64,000 nt of DNA from Cladocopium goreaui (GCA_947184155.2 CAMXCT020002687.1:26121-90120); one strand, 5' to 3'; shown: positions 32,517 through 43,077, counted from the first letter of the stretch. Translations and numbers: made by a program. Notes: generated by a model from the sequence alone, not told the origin.

Positions 32517-32623
32517 GTCAAAGACGGAAAAAGGAGGCCGTTGACGCGTTGAGATCACCAGCAAGTCACCAGCGGGATGATTTTCGACCAAAAATCCAGC
32601 CGGCAATGGAAGACATGGGATGA
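32517..32623 (+). CDS. Candidate exon, possibly terminal (basic)
   Basis: Strong acceptor GGTGTCATTCTGTGTTTCCAG, ending at 32516. The frame reads QRRKKEAVDALRSPASHQRD then DFRPKIQPAMEDMG and a TGA at 32621-32623. Its phase does not follow directly from the exon at 31936, so an exon may be missing or one border is wrong. Confidence 0.5.
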
Positions 32624-32930
32624 TCTGATCTGATTGGGTGAATCATTTGTTTTTCGGCCTTGCAACAACGTCACCGGCATAGCCCGGCCTTTTTTTGGAT
32701 TTCATCATCACTAAACCAGGTATAGCATCACTAAACCACTGGAATAGATTTTTAGACATAGACGAGTCACAGTTGGGCGTAACCCGAACCATCACCATCA
32801 TTCCATCCCCGCCCTATCTCTCCGTTTTGGGTGAAATCCCCAAATTTGGCCCAGATTTCTTTCGCCAAGTTTTTGCAGTAAAGAACTGAACATAAATTGC
32901 TTGGTGAAATCCAGACTTCCCATCTGTGTT

Positions 32931-33034
32931 TCAATGGATTGGTTTTTGGGAAAATTTACACCGGAAAACCCAACGAATTTAATGGTAAAAACCCATGGGT
33001 TTCCGGTAAATTTTCCCTTAAACCAATCCATTGA
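32931..33034. mobile_element. Family D element
   Basis: A foldback of 104 bp, TCAATGGATTGGTTTTTGGG to CCCTTAAACCAATCCATTGA, with AAAACCCATGGGTTTCC in the middle. Confidence 0.85.
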
Positions 33035-33221
33035 TTGTTGGTTCTCCCAGATCAGTGGCGCTTCAGTTCTGGTTGCCGGTTGAACGTGACGGGGACAACG
33101 TGTTGGGTTGCAGGGGATACAAACATCACCAATTCGTGAAATCAACAAATCCCAAAACAAACATCATTAAACCATGATTATTAACCAAGTATCCCGTTTA
33201 TTAACCATAATTAACCATCAT

Positions 33222-33332
33222 TACCATCTGGTATACATACAAAAACTATGGAAATATCCACCATTTTCAATGGGTAAATCCACTATTTCTATGGCCATGT
33301 TCAATCGCTTTTTGTATGTTTACCAGAGGGTA
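33222..33332. mobile_element. Family A element
   Basis: A 111-bp copy beginning TACCATCTGGTATACA and ending GTTTACCAGAGGGTA. Confidence 0.85.
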
Positions 33333-33475
33333 ATAATGGTATATCATGGATTATCATGCTATATCACTAATTGTGATTATAAAGCCATGATTATTAACCA
33401 AGTATCCCGTTCATTAACCATAATTAATCATAATTAACCTGGTATATTCTGGTAGATCCATGGCAAAAATCACCA

Positions 33476-33629
33476 GTTAAATCAATGGGAATTTCAGGAT
33501 CCTAAAATGGAGGTACCTACCATATATAAGGCCTATATAAGGGCTATGTAAGGGGATATCCCCAACAAATATGACCTTATATGGTACAGTACCTCCATTT
33601 TAGGATCCTGGAATTCCCATTGATTTAAC
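33476..33629. mobile_element. Family G foldback element (single copy)
   Basis: 154 bp with arms of about 44 bp (GTTAAATCAATGGGAATT.CAGGATCCTAAAATGG). The centre has two ATATAAGG blocks. Its right end lies 27 bp before a very GC-rich exon. Confidence 0.85.
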
Positions 33630-33656
33630 GTCCCAAAACATCATCCCCCGCGGCAG

Positions 33657-33833
33657 GCCGTGCGCGTGGCCTCGCGCCGCGCCGGCACCGCGCCCGGCCG
33701 CGCGCGGCAAAGCGCGGCGCCGCGGTCGCCGCGGTCGCGCCGCAGCTCGGTGGGCGCAGCAAGCCCCGAGAGCCCCGCGGAGGACGAGGCGTTCCCGGGT
33801 CTCCGGGGTCTTCCCCGGTGGAGGGGGAGAAGA
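33657..33833 (+). CDS. Candidate exon, Arg/Ala/Ser-rich, very high GC
   Basis: The acceptor CATCATCCCCCGCGGCAG ends at 33656. The frame is open for 60 codons, a low-complexity basic segment (QSAAPRSPRSRRSSVGAASP) followed by ESPAEDEAFPGLRG. GC is far above the window average. Minus-strand frames are also open, as expected at this GC, and the right border is uncertain. Confidence 0.45.
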
Positions 33834-34716
33834 CATGGGAAAAACATGGAAAAAACATGGGGAAAAGGCCGAAGAATCACAGAATTCTTGGTGATTTTTT
33901 GAGTTATTTGACCTGTTTGCCATGTCTTTTTGAGTTGAAATGATGGGAATTCGATGGAATTCGAAAGTTTTTTGTGTTTCTAATTAGCTTGGGTTAGTTG
34001 TGGAGGGAAAGAATATACCAAAATGAAGACTATCATGGTCGTGCTCAACAATTGTGTGGGGATATGATTGACATGATTCAAAATGGTTGTCTCATTGGTA
34101 CATCGTACGAACTATTGAGGTATATGATAGGTTAGATTCATGATTTGAGCAGTGAATGCTGGTGTTGGTTAATTGGGAGATAACATGATCTAACGGTGAT
34201 TTCATGTAACCCTTAGAAGTCTTTGAGAGATTTGAGCTCAAAGAATTTCAGTTGTGGGAATCATGGGTATATCATGGGAACTCACAAAACCAGTGAAATG
34301 AGTCGGGCGTTTGGAAACCGATTCGGGCGTTGATAAACCCAAGTTGAAGAGTTTCAAAAGTTTCAAAACCCGGTGTGGATTGATGATTACATTTGAGTAC
34401 CAGGACTTTCGAAGATATTTGACCATTCCTAACATTTCCAATAGGTTTATGACATTGTTCATGTGGTCTTGACTACGGGGGTACATCAAACAATTCAAAC
34501 AATTCTCAGTTTCAGGAGGGGAAACTGAATGAACATCATGAGACACTATGGGATTTATATGGCATTTCTTGGCATTTCTTTATTTGTGTCTGGGATTTAT
34601 GTCTGCAGTTTTTTCACAATCCCATCCTTCAAAAAACGCTGGAATTTCCCATGAGGACAGCATCTGCGATCATCTCTTGGGGAACCATCCCCATTCCCAT
34701 CCCAGAAAGATCAGCA

Positions 34717-34942
34717 TAGCCGGCCTGGTAATTTCTTACACTTTGCGAACTGGAACATGGCCATTTATTGCCATAGAAATAGTTGATTTATCATGATTTA
34801 TCTAAAAGTGGGGGATTTCTGCCATAGCAAACTTTTTGGATACCATTTGGTGATTTCTGCCATCTAAAAGTTGATTTAGCTACGGCAGATATGGGAATGG
34901 TATCTAAAAGTTGATTTATCTAAGTTAGTTTACCAGAGGGTA
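34717..34942. mobile_element. Enlarged family A element
   Basis: Begins TAGCCGGCCTGGTAATTTC and ends AGTTTACCAGAGGGTA. The 226-bp interior contains duplicated blocks (TCTAAAAGTTGATTTA). A 22-nt exon-like piece (after CCCATTCCCATCCCAG at 34706) would splice at the CTG|GTAATT in its left end. Confidence 0.65.
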
Positions 34943-35014
34943 AGTTTGTGATACCATTCCCATAGCTACCATAGCTGTCTTCCCATCGAACATCCACATT
35001 GTCGTCACTTTTAG

Positions 35015-35059
35015 AGACAAGTTTGGCCATGGCCAATGTCGACCTCGGATCAATCAAGC
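35015..35059 (+). CDS. Possible short exon
   Basis: The acceptor GTCGTCACTTTTAG ends at 35014. The frame TSLAMANVDLGSIK ends at a GTTACC donor; the frame stays open beyond it. Family unknown. Confidence 0.35.
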
Positions 35060-35307
35060 GTTACCCCCAATGTTCTGATAGCCCAGGGATCAACTTTCAT
35101 ACAGTCTTTGACTGTATTGACCATCTATCTATTTATCTATATATAGTATATACAATACATATATATAGTATACATATACATATATATTATATTATATATA
35201 TTATATATACATACACATATGCATGTATGTATCCTCATACTGTATTCTTCTCCCCGTTTCAGCATGATCAACCATGTTATTCCCCCAATTTGATCTGTTT
35301 GTCGCAG

Positions 35308-35400
35308 GCCGACGACAAGACAACGGAAGATGTGCAAGCGATTTTGAGATACCGGGAACGCCCCTTGGTGCTTGAGACTGCGTCTCCGGTGGAGGGAGCT
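35308..35400 (+). CDS. Candidate 31-codon exon
   Basis: Strong acceptor TTTGATCTGTTTGTCGCAG (ending 35307) and strong donor GCT|GTGAGC (35401). The frame reads ADDKTTEDVQAILRYRERPL then VLETASPVEGA, phase 0 at both ends. If the donor is not used, the frame ends in TGA near 35446. A C element begins 10 bp after that stop. Family unknown. Confidence 0.6.
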
Positions 35401-35455
35401 GTGAGCCGAGCGATGCTTATCCATATTCCCAACAATGGGGGTCTCTGAAAATGGG

Positions 35456-35582
35456 GTAATGTGGCTAAAACAATGCCATTTGCACCATCCCCCAGAAAAA
35501 TCTCCATTTCTATAGGTGGTTTCAACTCACCATTCCCAGGAAAATGGCTGGTAAAAATGGCAGCCAGTTTTACCCACATTAC
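35456..35582. mobile_element. Family C element
   Basis: GTAATGTGGCTAAAACAATG to AGTTTTACCCACATTAC, with CCATTTGCACCATCCCCCAG shared with the copies at 40921 and 57683. Confidence 0.75.
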
Positions 35583-35682
35583 CATTAACCACCATTAATC
35601 ACCATTAATCACCAGTATTAATCACCATTAATCACCATCATTAACCCATTATTAACCATTAATCACCATTATTAACCTCTAA
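35583..35682. repeat. CACCATTAAT minisat
   Basis: Eight or so tandem variants of CACCATTAAT/ATTAACC directly after the C element. Confidence 0.8.
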
Positions 35683-36365
35683 ATTGTTATTTTAATTGGG
35701 AAGATGATCCATGATCGAATGGATTTGAGGCTACACAATTTTCAGAACCCACGTGGGCTGCGCCGCAGCGTTTCAAACTCATGACGAGATTCCCGGCAGG
35801 ATTTCTATCATCGAAATGGACTATGAAGGATTAATTATTAACAATTATTATCCATTATTAACCATTTTTAGGCAAATCTAGAAATCTATTCCCTATCATG
35901 TTCCCATGAGAGATCTTTGAAAGCTCTCATCCTCAAAAAGCAGCTGTTATAAGTCATCGGGATCAAACGCAATATTCTATGGAACATGAAAGCAAAGTAA
36001 ACCCTTGAGAACTGAACCATCAGCAGCTAGCTATATCAGGCCTCATTCCTTGGTTAAATCGCAGTCGGATTAAATCCCAGACAATCCAATTCCAATTTTG
36101 AAATTGCTCAATCCCATTATCTTTGTCCATTCGATGATAGAAATCCCATTCAAACCCCATCAGCTCCCATTAAAATCCCATTAAACGTCCCACGAGATCT
36201 CTTTATGAACTCCCGCTCCAAGCAAAACTCATCAATAGAAATCAGATTCAATGGCATTGGAGGGTGAAAACAAAACCATTGGGTTTCGAAAATATTGAAA
36301 TTCTTATAATCCCCCTAAAAAATCCCCTCATATGACATCCACTTTTTGTCAAACCATTTCCCAAG

Positions 36366-36445
36366 GCCGTCAGTCGGTGCTCTGCGAGCGGCCGCCTGCG
36401 GCTCCGGAGGAACTCTCTGAACTCAGATTTGTTCAACACGTCTGG
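36366..36445 (+). CDS. Candidate exon (strand + favoured)
   Basis: The acceptor CTTTTTGTCAAACCATTTCCCAAG ends at 36365. The frame reads RQSVLCERPPAAPEELSELR then FVQHVW, with a possible GTCAAA donor near 36446. The minus strand also has a protein-like frame (EFREFLRSRRRPLAEHRLTA) but a weaker acceptor. Confidence 0.4.
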
Positions 36446-36502
36446 GTCAAACAATTAAGTGTGTTATAACCTTATAACCTACATATTTATGTTATGAAAT
36501 AT

Positions 36503-36712
36503 GAGATTATTTAGTCTATAACTATAAGACTAGTATAAACTATGAGGTTATTTAGTATATGATTATATAGTTCTGGGTAAAGTATAACGACCTCACTGCG
36601 ACTGAACCCTGGAATCATGGTTTATTTTAGGGAAATCATCCCCTTTTATGGCCTTAATTCAGGTTAGTGAAATATTATAATTTACCCAGATAGTTATAGA
36701 CTAAATAATCTC
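36503..36712. repeat. 23-bp inverted repeat enclosing an H element
   Basis: GAGATTATTTAGTCTATAAC at 36503 is matched by its complement ending at 36712. The H element (36573-36689) sits inside. Confidence 0.85.
36573..36689. mobile_element. Family H element with target duplication
   Basis: 117 bp, CTGGGTAAAGTATAACGACC to AATATTATAATTTACCCAG. Flanking ATAGTT on both sides is a 6-bp target duplication. The CTGG...CCAG ends resemble families A and B. Confidence 0.85.
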
Positions 36713-36967
36713 ATAGTTTACAACCTCATAGTTCAACATACTTGGTGGCTCATCCCACTTACCTGTTATAACCGACCTTAGATCACCCCTACGCATCTAA
36801 ACCAGGGATCTCTCACCTATACACATCTGATGAAACATGAATTTTGACGACCCTTGGGGCCCTTGGCGAATGGCTTAGCACTTCTCCAATGAAAGAATCA
36901 ATGTCTCCTATGGGACCACCATTTTTTTTTGGACCATCTGATTGAGAAATTTGGATATGTTAATACT

Positions 36968-37070
36968 ACCCTCTGGTAATTTAACGCAACTATGGAAAAT
37001 CACCATTTATAGTGAAATTTCCCATGAAAAGTGGTGATTTTCCATAGTTATGTTAAATTACCAGAGGGTA
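36968..37070. mobile_element. Family A element
   Basis: A 103-bp copy with both ends perfect and a long paired core (ACTATGGAAAATCACCATTT). The next 550 bp (to 37620) are AT-rich with no supported feature. Confidence 0.9.
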
Positions 37071-37619
37071 CACATTACTAAACATTATTAACATGAATCT
37101 GATTCTAACCATCATTTCAGATAAAAAAACAAAGTGTAAGCCATTTTGTTTAGTAAGAATATTTCAATATATGAAAAACCACCTCATATTTCAATTGTTT
37201 AGCAATGTTGGCCGTCTATTGAAATATTAGTTTAGTATTAACCATCTAATTATTGGGATACCCAGCGTTGACCCCATACCATTTTAACCATTGAATTGGC
37301 ATTTCCAAAGTTGGATAGATCATGATAGATTCCCTATATCGGATTATATCTAGTTGTATTGTTAGTGTATTTACCATAAAATGGACAATTGACATGTAGA
37401 CTGTTATTATTCAACTCACTAAAAATGCATCGTGATTTTGACGTAGAGTAGACTCATATTGTCCTATATACATTGTACTTTGATAGATAACCCGATTGTC
37501 CCCGTTAAACGTAACTAATATTATCTCGACTAAATCAGCTTATTTGATGGGGATAGCAATGAAACTAATTATATGGGTGTGATTGGTATATGACTGGGTT
37601 GTAAGCCATTTGATATGGG

Positions 37620-37687
37620 GGATAACTACTGGATATCAATGAGAGGTACACAACCATAGCGGTAAATAGGAAGAAAGCTAACGATAA
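37620..37687. repeat. Direct repeat of 11752-11821
   Basis: GATAACTACTGGATATCAAT through ACACAACCATAGCGGTAAAT also precedes the B copy at 11822. Unit and B element were copied together. Confidence 0.8.
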
Positions 37688-37796
37688 CTGATTGGTGGTT
37701 TGGAACATGAATTTTATGTCTTTCCATTCAGTTGGGAATGTCATCATCCCAACTGACTCCATCATTTTTCAGAGGGGTAGGTATACCACCCACCAG
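37688..37796 (+). mobile_element. Family B element, complete
   Basis: A 109-bp copy with one-base changes at both tips (CTGATTGG, CACCCACCAG). It is followed to 37860 by the ATTAACCATAT tail also seen at 19739. Confidence 0.85.
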
Positions 37797-38332
37797 ATTA
37801 TTATTAATCATCATTAGCCATATATTAACCATATATTAACCATTATTGTTTGATAACCATAAATATGGAACACAACTATAAATTGCCTGACATGATGACC
37901 TAATGCGGGGATTGAGGAATCCACCCACAGTTCTTGCGCATGATTTTTTTTCGTCAGGGGAAATCAACCCCAGAAACCAAGCCCCTCCACTGAAAACAAA
38001 GAAATCCACCAGCACACGGAATGATTTCACACCCACATTTTTGTTGGTGACATCCAAAACAAACCCAGAACACATGTCTCCCATTTTTGGTTGAAAGGAA
38101 AAAACACAGCAAAAACACATACCCTGGAAAAAAAACACACACGGCTGGAAAAAAAAAAATGCATTTATTGATGATTTTTCCCAGCTAGAACAATCCATTG
38201 ATAGGGGATTTGCAGCCACGATTACCATGATTTCTGGTGACATTTCTGGTGACATTCCTGTGAGCCATTTTTCTGACATTTTCCCAGAAAGCATTTGGAT
38301 AATTTCCCGTTAAGAAATTCCAGTCAATTCCT

Positions 38333-38530
38333 CTGGTTGGTGGTTTGGAACATGAATTTCATTTTGCATCATATATGGGATAAATAAAGGGATAATCCTT
38401 CCCATCGACTTTCATATTTTTCAAGATGGTTACAACCACTTGGCTTTAATTCGAGAACGATGCAAGTTGGCTGCAAGGTTCAGACCTTTCGACCGCCAGT
38501 GAAAGTGAAAAGGTTACAACCACCAACCAG
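38333..38530 (+). mobile_element. Family B element with an inserted 72-bp segment
   Basis: Normal left end and middle. The acceptor region (TTTTTCAAGATGG) is followed by GGTTACAACCAC, a 72-bp insert, a second GGTTACAACCAC and the normal right end. Confidence 0.8.
38440..38511. other. Insert flanked by 12-bp direct repeats inside a B element
   Basis: GGTTACAACCAC occurs at 38428-38439 and 38512-38523. The insert is open in two + frames (for example NSRTMQVGCKVQTFRPPVKV) and more GC-rich than the element, so it could be captured exon sequence or a small unrelated insertion. Confidence 0.55.
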
Positions 38531-38622
38531 TACAATATAGGGATTAATAATGATGAATATGGGGGATTAATATGATAAATGATGATTAAATATCTATAAA
38601 TATCTATATCTATAAGTATATA

Positions 38623-38724
38623 TACCCTCTGGTAACCCTCTGGTAAACTAACATAGCTATTGAAAATGGCCATTTATAGTGGATTTTCCCATTAAAAATG
38701 GTGATTTCTATGCCACTTTCGATG
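38623..38724. mobile_element. Family A element with doubled left end and no right end
   Basis: TACCCTCTGGTAACCCTCTGG is a repeated left tip. The core runs to about 38724, where the acceptor of gene B exon 1 follows. Confidence 0.75.
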
Positions 38725-38746
38725 TCTAGGTCCCGATTTCCTGTAG

Positions 38747-38895
38747 AGAACTTCGCCAGGAGAGAGACCGGAAGCCCCGGGTGGACTGGAAACCCCGCGT
38801 CACGGTGACCTTCCAACGTAAAGAGCCCGTGCTGCAGGGAGCCCAACCTGAAAGGGGCGAAGCTTGGGGAACGTCTGGGGAACTTACCCGGCCTG
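38747..38895 (+). CDS. Gene B exon 1 (basic protein, unknown)
   Basis: Acceptor GGTCCCGATTTCCTGTAG, ending at 38746. The frame has 49 codons, ELRQERDRKPRVDWKPRVTV then TFQRKEPVLQGAQPERGEAW GTSGELTRP. The last codons come from an A-type TIR (TTACCCGGCCTG) and the donor is its G|GTCAAC at 38896. The GC-rich, charged peptide is one of the best exon calls here. No family is recognised; earlier exons are likely. Confidence 0.7.
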
Positions 38896-39006
38896 GTCAA
38901 CATAGAAAAAGCGAACTGGAAAATGGTGATTTAGAGTGGATTTTAGGATTTTCCCATTAAACATGGTGGATCTTTCCATAGTTTTCTGTATGTTCACCAG
39001 AGGGTA
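38885..39006. mobile_element. Family A element at a gene B splice junction
   Basis: 122 bp, TACCCGGCCTGGTCAAC to GTTCACCAGAGGGTA. It supplies the donor for exon 1. The best next exon begins at 39090, beyond the element, so here the element gives only the 5' half of the intron; use of its own acceptor at 39000 is possible but leads to a stop. Confidence 0.8.
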
Positions 39007-39089
39007 TGGCAGGATCCAACATGTTTTGCATGTTTTGATGCATGAAAAATGGAGAATTTTTGCAGCAAAAACATGCAAAACATCACCAG

Positions 39090-39148
39090 ATTTCACCAAG
39101 AATGAAGATCTGACCACACGTCCGGAGATGAGTTACTTGACTTCATCC
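39090..39148 (+). CDS. Gene B exon 2
   Basis: The acceptor AAAACATCACCAG ends at 39089. AT completes the split Asp codon from exon 1, then FTKNEDLTTRPEMSYLTSS follows, with donor TCC|GTAGTT at 39149. It ends in phase 0, matching exon 3. Confidence 0.55.
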
Positions 39149-39228
39149 GTAGTTCCAGGCCCGACTTTTTTTGGTGTATTTGAAACTTGAAACCAGCTAA
39201 ATCGGTTGTCGTTTGGTTCTATCCCCAG

Positions 39229-39336
39229 GGTCCCCAGGGTGGTCCCACATATTTTCCCAGAGAAACCAGGTCGCAAGAGGATGGTCCAGTGGATGAAAAG
39301 ACCATGGAGGCGACACGGCTTTTCCGGGACCGGAAG
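39229..39336 (+). CDS. Gene B exon 3
   Basis: The acceptor GTTTGGTTCTATCCCCAG ends at 39228. Phase 0 frame: GPQGGPTYFPRETRSQEDGP then VDEKTMEATRLFRDRK. The 3' border is unclear (GA or GT within CGGGACCGGAAGTTTT). The segment around this border (39325-39364) recurs partly at 39426-39460. Confidence 0.55.
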
Positions 39337-40277
39337 TTTTTTTGTCTTTTAAGAACTGACAATTCTATGGTTAATATATGGTTTTTATATATGGTTTTTA
39401 TATATGGCTAATATATGGTTAAGATTTGGGACCGGAACGTTTTTTGAGAACTGACAATTATATCATGTAATGGGTATCATGAATGGATATATGATGAGAG
39501 AAGGGTTAATAATGGGTTTCCTCATCATTTATGGAATAAGTAACCATTTTGAACTGCCCATACCATGGGTTTTAAGATGTTTTCGATGAAAGCGATGGTA
39601 AAATTAATGATTAATGATTAAATCTATGGAACCGTTTACCAGCAAAGCTAGTTATTTCAATCAATGGCTTTAGGATGTTTTACCTTCTTATAATTGTTTA
39701 CAGTTTGCTGTTGTAGCCATGGCCGATTTAGTTTTCTTTGATTTACTGTTTTAAAAAGTGGTTATTTTCCATGTTTTCCATGCTTTATCCGCATTCAAAA
39801 ACATCTTAAGACCATTTCTGGGAATACCTAACCATTATTCATCCAGTATTCATCCATTACTCTTGGTGATTCGAGAGCATTTCGAGTTTAGCCATGTTGG
39901 GTTACGGGATGATAAAACATCTTGAAACATATTTAGATATTAAACCATTAATTGGTGGTTACATAATTATACATATATATATGTTTACATGTGTATATAT
40001 ATACACCAGGAACATATCCAGTAAGTGGTGGTGGTGGTGGTTGTTGTTGTTGTTGTTGCTGCTTCCATTAGTTAAACCGTAGATTAACCACTACTTACCA
40101 TAGATTTCATCAAAAACAATCGTTATTTTCCATATAATAAGCGATTAGATCATGGCTTATACTATCATAAAACCATACTTAAAACCTATGTTCATCTATA
40201 ATAGGGGGATTATAAGAATTTTCATATCAGAAACCCATGTTTTTTTTTCCCTATTTCTCCAATGCCCTTGACCGCAG

Positions 40278-40373
40278 AATGACCTGGGTACGAGAGCCCG
40301 GCGCTTGGTCTACCGGCAGAAGCAGAAGTCGGCGATGGAGCGGGGTGTTGCGACGGCTTGGGGAGGCTTGGAG
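40278..40373 (+). CDS. Gene B exon 4
   Basis: The acceptor CAATGCCCTTGACCGCAG ends at 40277 and the consensus donor GAG|GTAAAA lies at 40374. There are exactly 32 codons in phase 0: NDLGTRARRLVYRQKQKSAM then ERGVATAWGGLE. It joins the last exon without a frame change. Basic and helix-prone; unknown family. Confidence 0.7.
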
Positions 40374-40638
40374 GTAAAATCTATAGGAAACCCATAGGTC
40401 TTATTATGAAATCCATAGGTTTTACATGGTTTTACCATGAAATCCATAGGTTTTACCATGAAATCCATAGGTTTTACCATGAAATCCATAGGTTCTGACC
40501 TGAAATGATGCTTGGGATGGACGAAAGCACTGAAAATGATGGGAAAAACAGGAAAATCACGGGAAACACCCAGACTTTGATGACAATATATGTATAATAT
40601 TTGTCGCTTAGATCCCTAGAGTCCTAACCCCAAGCAGC

Positions 40639-40686
40639 ACTTGCGACGTGACCCACTTGCGACGTGACCGTCTCGCGACGTGACCC
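40639..40686. repeat. 16-bp tandem repeat, three units
   Basis: ACTTGCGACGTGACCC and two variants, ending 10 bp before the acceptor of the last exon of gene B. The last unit contributes to its pyrimidine-poor upstream region. Confidence 0.9.
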
Positions 40687-40696
40687 GTTTTTCCAG

Positions 40697-40783
40697 GACC
40701 GTTCCGCGATCCGTGCAGATCGGCGGGCGCACAAGGACGCCGTTTCGCGCGCGCGCGGGGGCCGTGGCAGCGGTGGTGCCTAG
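40697..40783 (+). CDS. Gene B terminal exon with stop
   Basis: The acceptor GACCCGTTTTTCCAG ends at 40696. In phase 0 it reads DRSAIRADRRAHKDAVSRAR then GGRGSGGA and TAG at 40781-40783. The Arg/Gly-rich C-terminus might bind nucleic acid, but this is a guess from composition. The downstream GC-poor sequence would be 3' UTR. Confidence 0.7.
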   Translation, partial: DRSAIRADRRAHKDAVSRARGGRGSGGA

Positions 40784-40920
40784 GAAGATCCCCACAATAC
40801 ACGGCCTCTAAAAAGGTGTAGCGAAATGGGACTCCTGAAATGGGACCAACTTGAATTCCCAAGTTTTTTGGGGGAATTCCGGAATTCCCAATGTTGATAA
40901 AGCTCCTGAAATTAGAATAC

Positions 40921-41106
40921 AGTGTTGGTAAAACCTATTACTGTGGGAACATTATTAGCCACTGAGGGTTAATCAAGACTGGGAAAACTGGCTGCCATTT
41001 GTACCAGCCATTTTTTTTCTGGGAATGGTAAGTTTATTATTATACCACCTATAAAAATGGAGGTTTTTTCTGGGGGATGGTGCGTTTATGGCATTGTTTT
41101 ACCAAC
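40921..41106. mobile_element. Family C element, enlarged
   Basis: GTGTTGGTAAAACCTATTAC to GGCATTGTTTTACCAACAC. The interior includes a CTGGCTGCCATTTGTACCAG foldback. It lies about 140 bp after the gene B stop. Confidence 0.75.
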
Positions 41107-41119
41107 ACAAAAAAAGGTT

Positions 41120-41229
41120 TACCCTCCGGTAATCGATCACGGCTGGAAAGTCCTGACAGCTGATGTTGTGATTTTCCCTTTAAAAGCTCCATTTATGATG
41201 GGATTTTTCAGCTACGTCACCGGAGGGTA
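41120..41229. mobile_element. Family A-prime element
   Basis: TACCCTCCGGTAATCGATCA to GCTACGTCACCGGAGGGTA, 110 bp. A broken relative lies at about 41430-41520. Confidence 0.7.
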
Positions 41230-41544
41230 TACCAAGCAGCATCGGGACAGAACTGGGATGAAAAACCATCAGCTAGGCTATGGATGAATAATTAATTCAT
41301 GGATCGTTGGAATGCCCTCTTGTAATCTAACACAAAAAGCGAACTGGAAGCCATGGCCCATATGAAAACTGCAAACAATTTCCATAGCAGACAGCAAACT
41401 AAATTTCCCATACGCTCCGGGTGTTTCTTCAAATGACTTTTTCCTCCGGTCATCAAACATGGTTTTTCATGGCTCCCATGGCGGGTCCCATGAAAAATGG
41501 GGCTGTACCAGCCATGAAATTGGGGATTTCACCATCAATAGATA

Positions 41545-41657
41545 TACCCTCTGGTTATGTCAACAGTTAGCTATTGAAAATGACTATAGAAATAGTGGAT
41601 TTACCCAGCTAGAAAATGGTGATTCTCCATAGTTTTTTATATGTTTACCAGAGGGTA
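41545..41657. mobile_element. Family A element
   Basis: A 113-bp copy with both ends (TACCCTCTGGTTATG and GTTTACCAGAGGGTA). The stretch 41660-42610 has only weak open frames and no supported exon. Confidence 0.85.
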
Positions 41658-42616
41658 ACATGGTTAGACCTATGAAATTGTGGTTTTTGATCCGTGCCAA
41701 TTTTTGGGCATGGATCAAAATCTACTATAGTTACTATACCATACTTGGGCTTTTGATGGGTAATTGGAATGTAATGTGGAGATATGGGTTAATATTAGTG
41801 AATATTGGTTAAAGTGGATCAATGGCTAATATCAACGCGGATTTAACTCCTAACCACAAAAAGGGGGGCGGGTAGAATGGGGAAATGAAGGGGGATATCG
41901 CGAAATATAACCTACAATATTGTGTTCGGGAGGATTTAACCATCGGCAATGGTGGTTTAATGGGAGCCTAATGGGGTTTGATGGTTGTCCACCAAGTTTG
42001 ACCCGATTGGGGGGTTCCCTACAAGGACCAATTTGGTGGATCCTGTTCAAGTCCAACATTTAAGACACAGCCATATGTCAAAACCAATGTGGCGAATCGC
42101 CATTTTCTCGAAATTTCACTCTTCCATTTGACGATGAAATATGGGAAGATCGGCTGCAACAAAAGGGCCTCTCTGGCAGCTAAACCAACCAAGATGAGAG
42201 TTTTCATTGGTACCCTCTGGAAATCAAGACGGATCATAAGTGGTTTTCCGAAGCCTGGTGCTCGCACTACTGACTAAGTAAACCCCCCATCGTTCCAACT
42301 AGTTACGGACTCTGGTTACTGTGGGTGAACTATGGTAACCATGATACTATGCTTACGAACTAGTTATCAAGTAAGTAACCCACTGCTATCCATAGTAGTC
42401 ATTGGGATCAAAAGCTTATCCCATCTGTCCCATATAGTTATTATGGTCATCGATCACCACTATCCCACTATCCAAAAAACGATCATAGAACCACAAAAAG
42501 AAAATACCGGCAATCTCTTTTGCGCGGTTCACATCACTCATCTATTTTCATCATCAAACATTAAGCTAGTTCAGCCATTTATATATGTATATCTATATAT
42601 ATATATACATATGTGA

Positions 42617-42722
42617 TACCCTCTGGTAATTTAACATAACTATGGAACATCACCATTTTGAATAGGTAAATCCACTATAAATGGCCATTTTCAATAGCTA
42701 CGTTAAACATAACCAGAGGGTA
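42617..42722. mobile_element. Family A element
   Basis: A 106-bp copy. The right arm carries an extra ACAT (TTAAACATAACCAGAGGGTA). Confidence 0.85.
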
Positions 42723-42740
42723 GCCCATTTGAACCCATCA

Positions 42741-42845
42741 ATCAATGGATTGGTTTAAGGGAACATCTACAGGAAACCAGAGTTATTTTCCCATGAAGAT
42801 CATGGGGTTTTCCTGTAAAATTTCCTTTAAACCAATCCATTGAAT
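42741..42845. mobile_element. Family D element
   Basis: A 105-bp foldback, ATCAATGGATTGGTTTAAGG to CCTTTAAACCAATCCATTGA. Confidence 0.85.
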
Positions 42846-42988
42846 CAATCATAACCTAAGTGATAACCTAACCCATTAAGCTAGTTCACCCATTAAGCTA
42901 GTTCACCCATTATACATATGTGATAACCATTGATAACCCATTTGAACCCATCAATCATTTAAACATAGCTGATGACTTTCCGAAACAG

Positions 42989-43070
42989 GAGGCAGCCAGT
43001 TCGCTGAGGGAATTGGCGCGTTTGCAGCTCCTCAAGGAAGGCGGGCTCGAGCCGCTGGAAGTCGCCATGC
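42989..43070 (+). CDS. Candidate exon, armadillo-repeat-like; possibly start of gene C
   Basis: The acceptor GATGACTTTCCGAAACAG ends at 42988. The frame reads EAASSLRELARLQLLKEGGL then EPLEVAM. The pattern LRELA..QLLKEGGLEPL resembles helices 2-3 of an armadillo repeat, though one repeat is weak evidence. If a GA donor (ATGC|GAAAAG, 43071) is used, the leftover C joins GC of the exon at 43978 to make Arg and keep the frame. Confidence 0.55.
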
Positions 43071-43077
43071 GAAAAGC

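Noticed and set aside
37836-38294. 152-codon minus-strand open frame
   Set aside because: Cys/Phe-rich with no splice context or motif, AT-rich third positions, and opposite to the strand of all confident exons.
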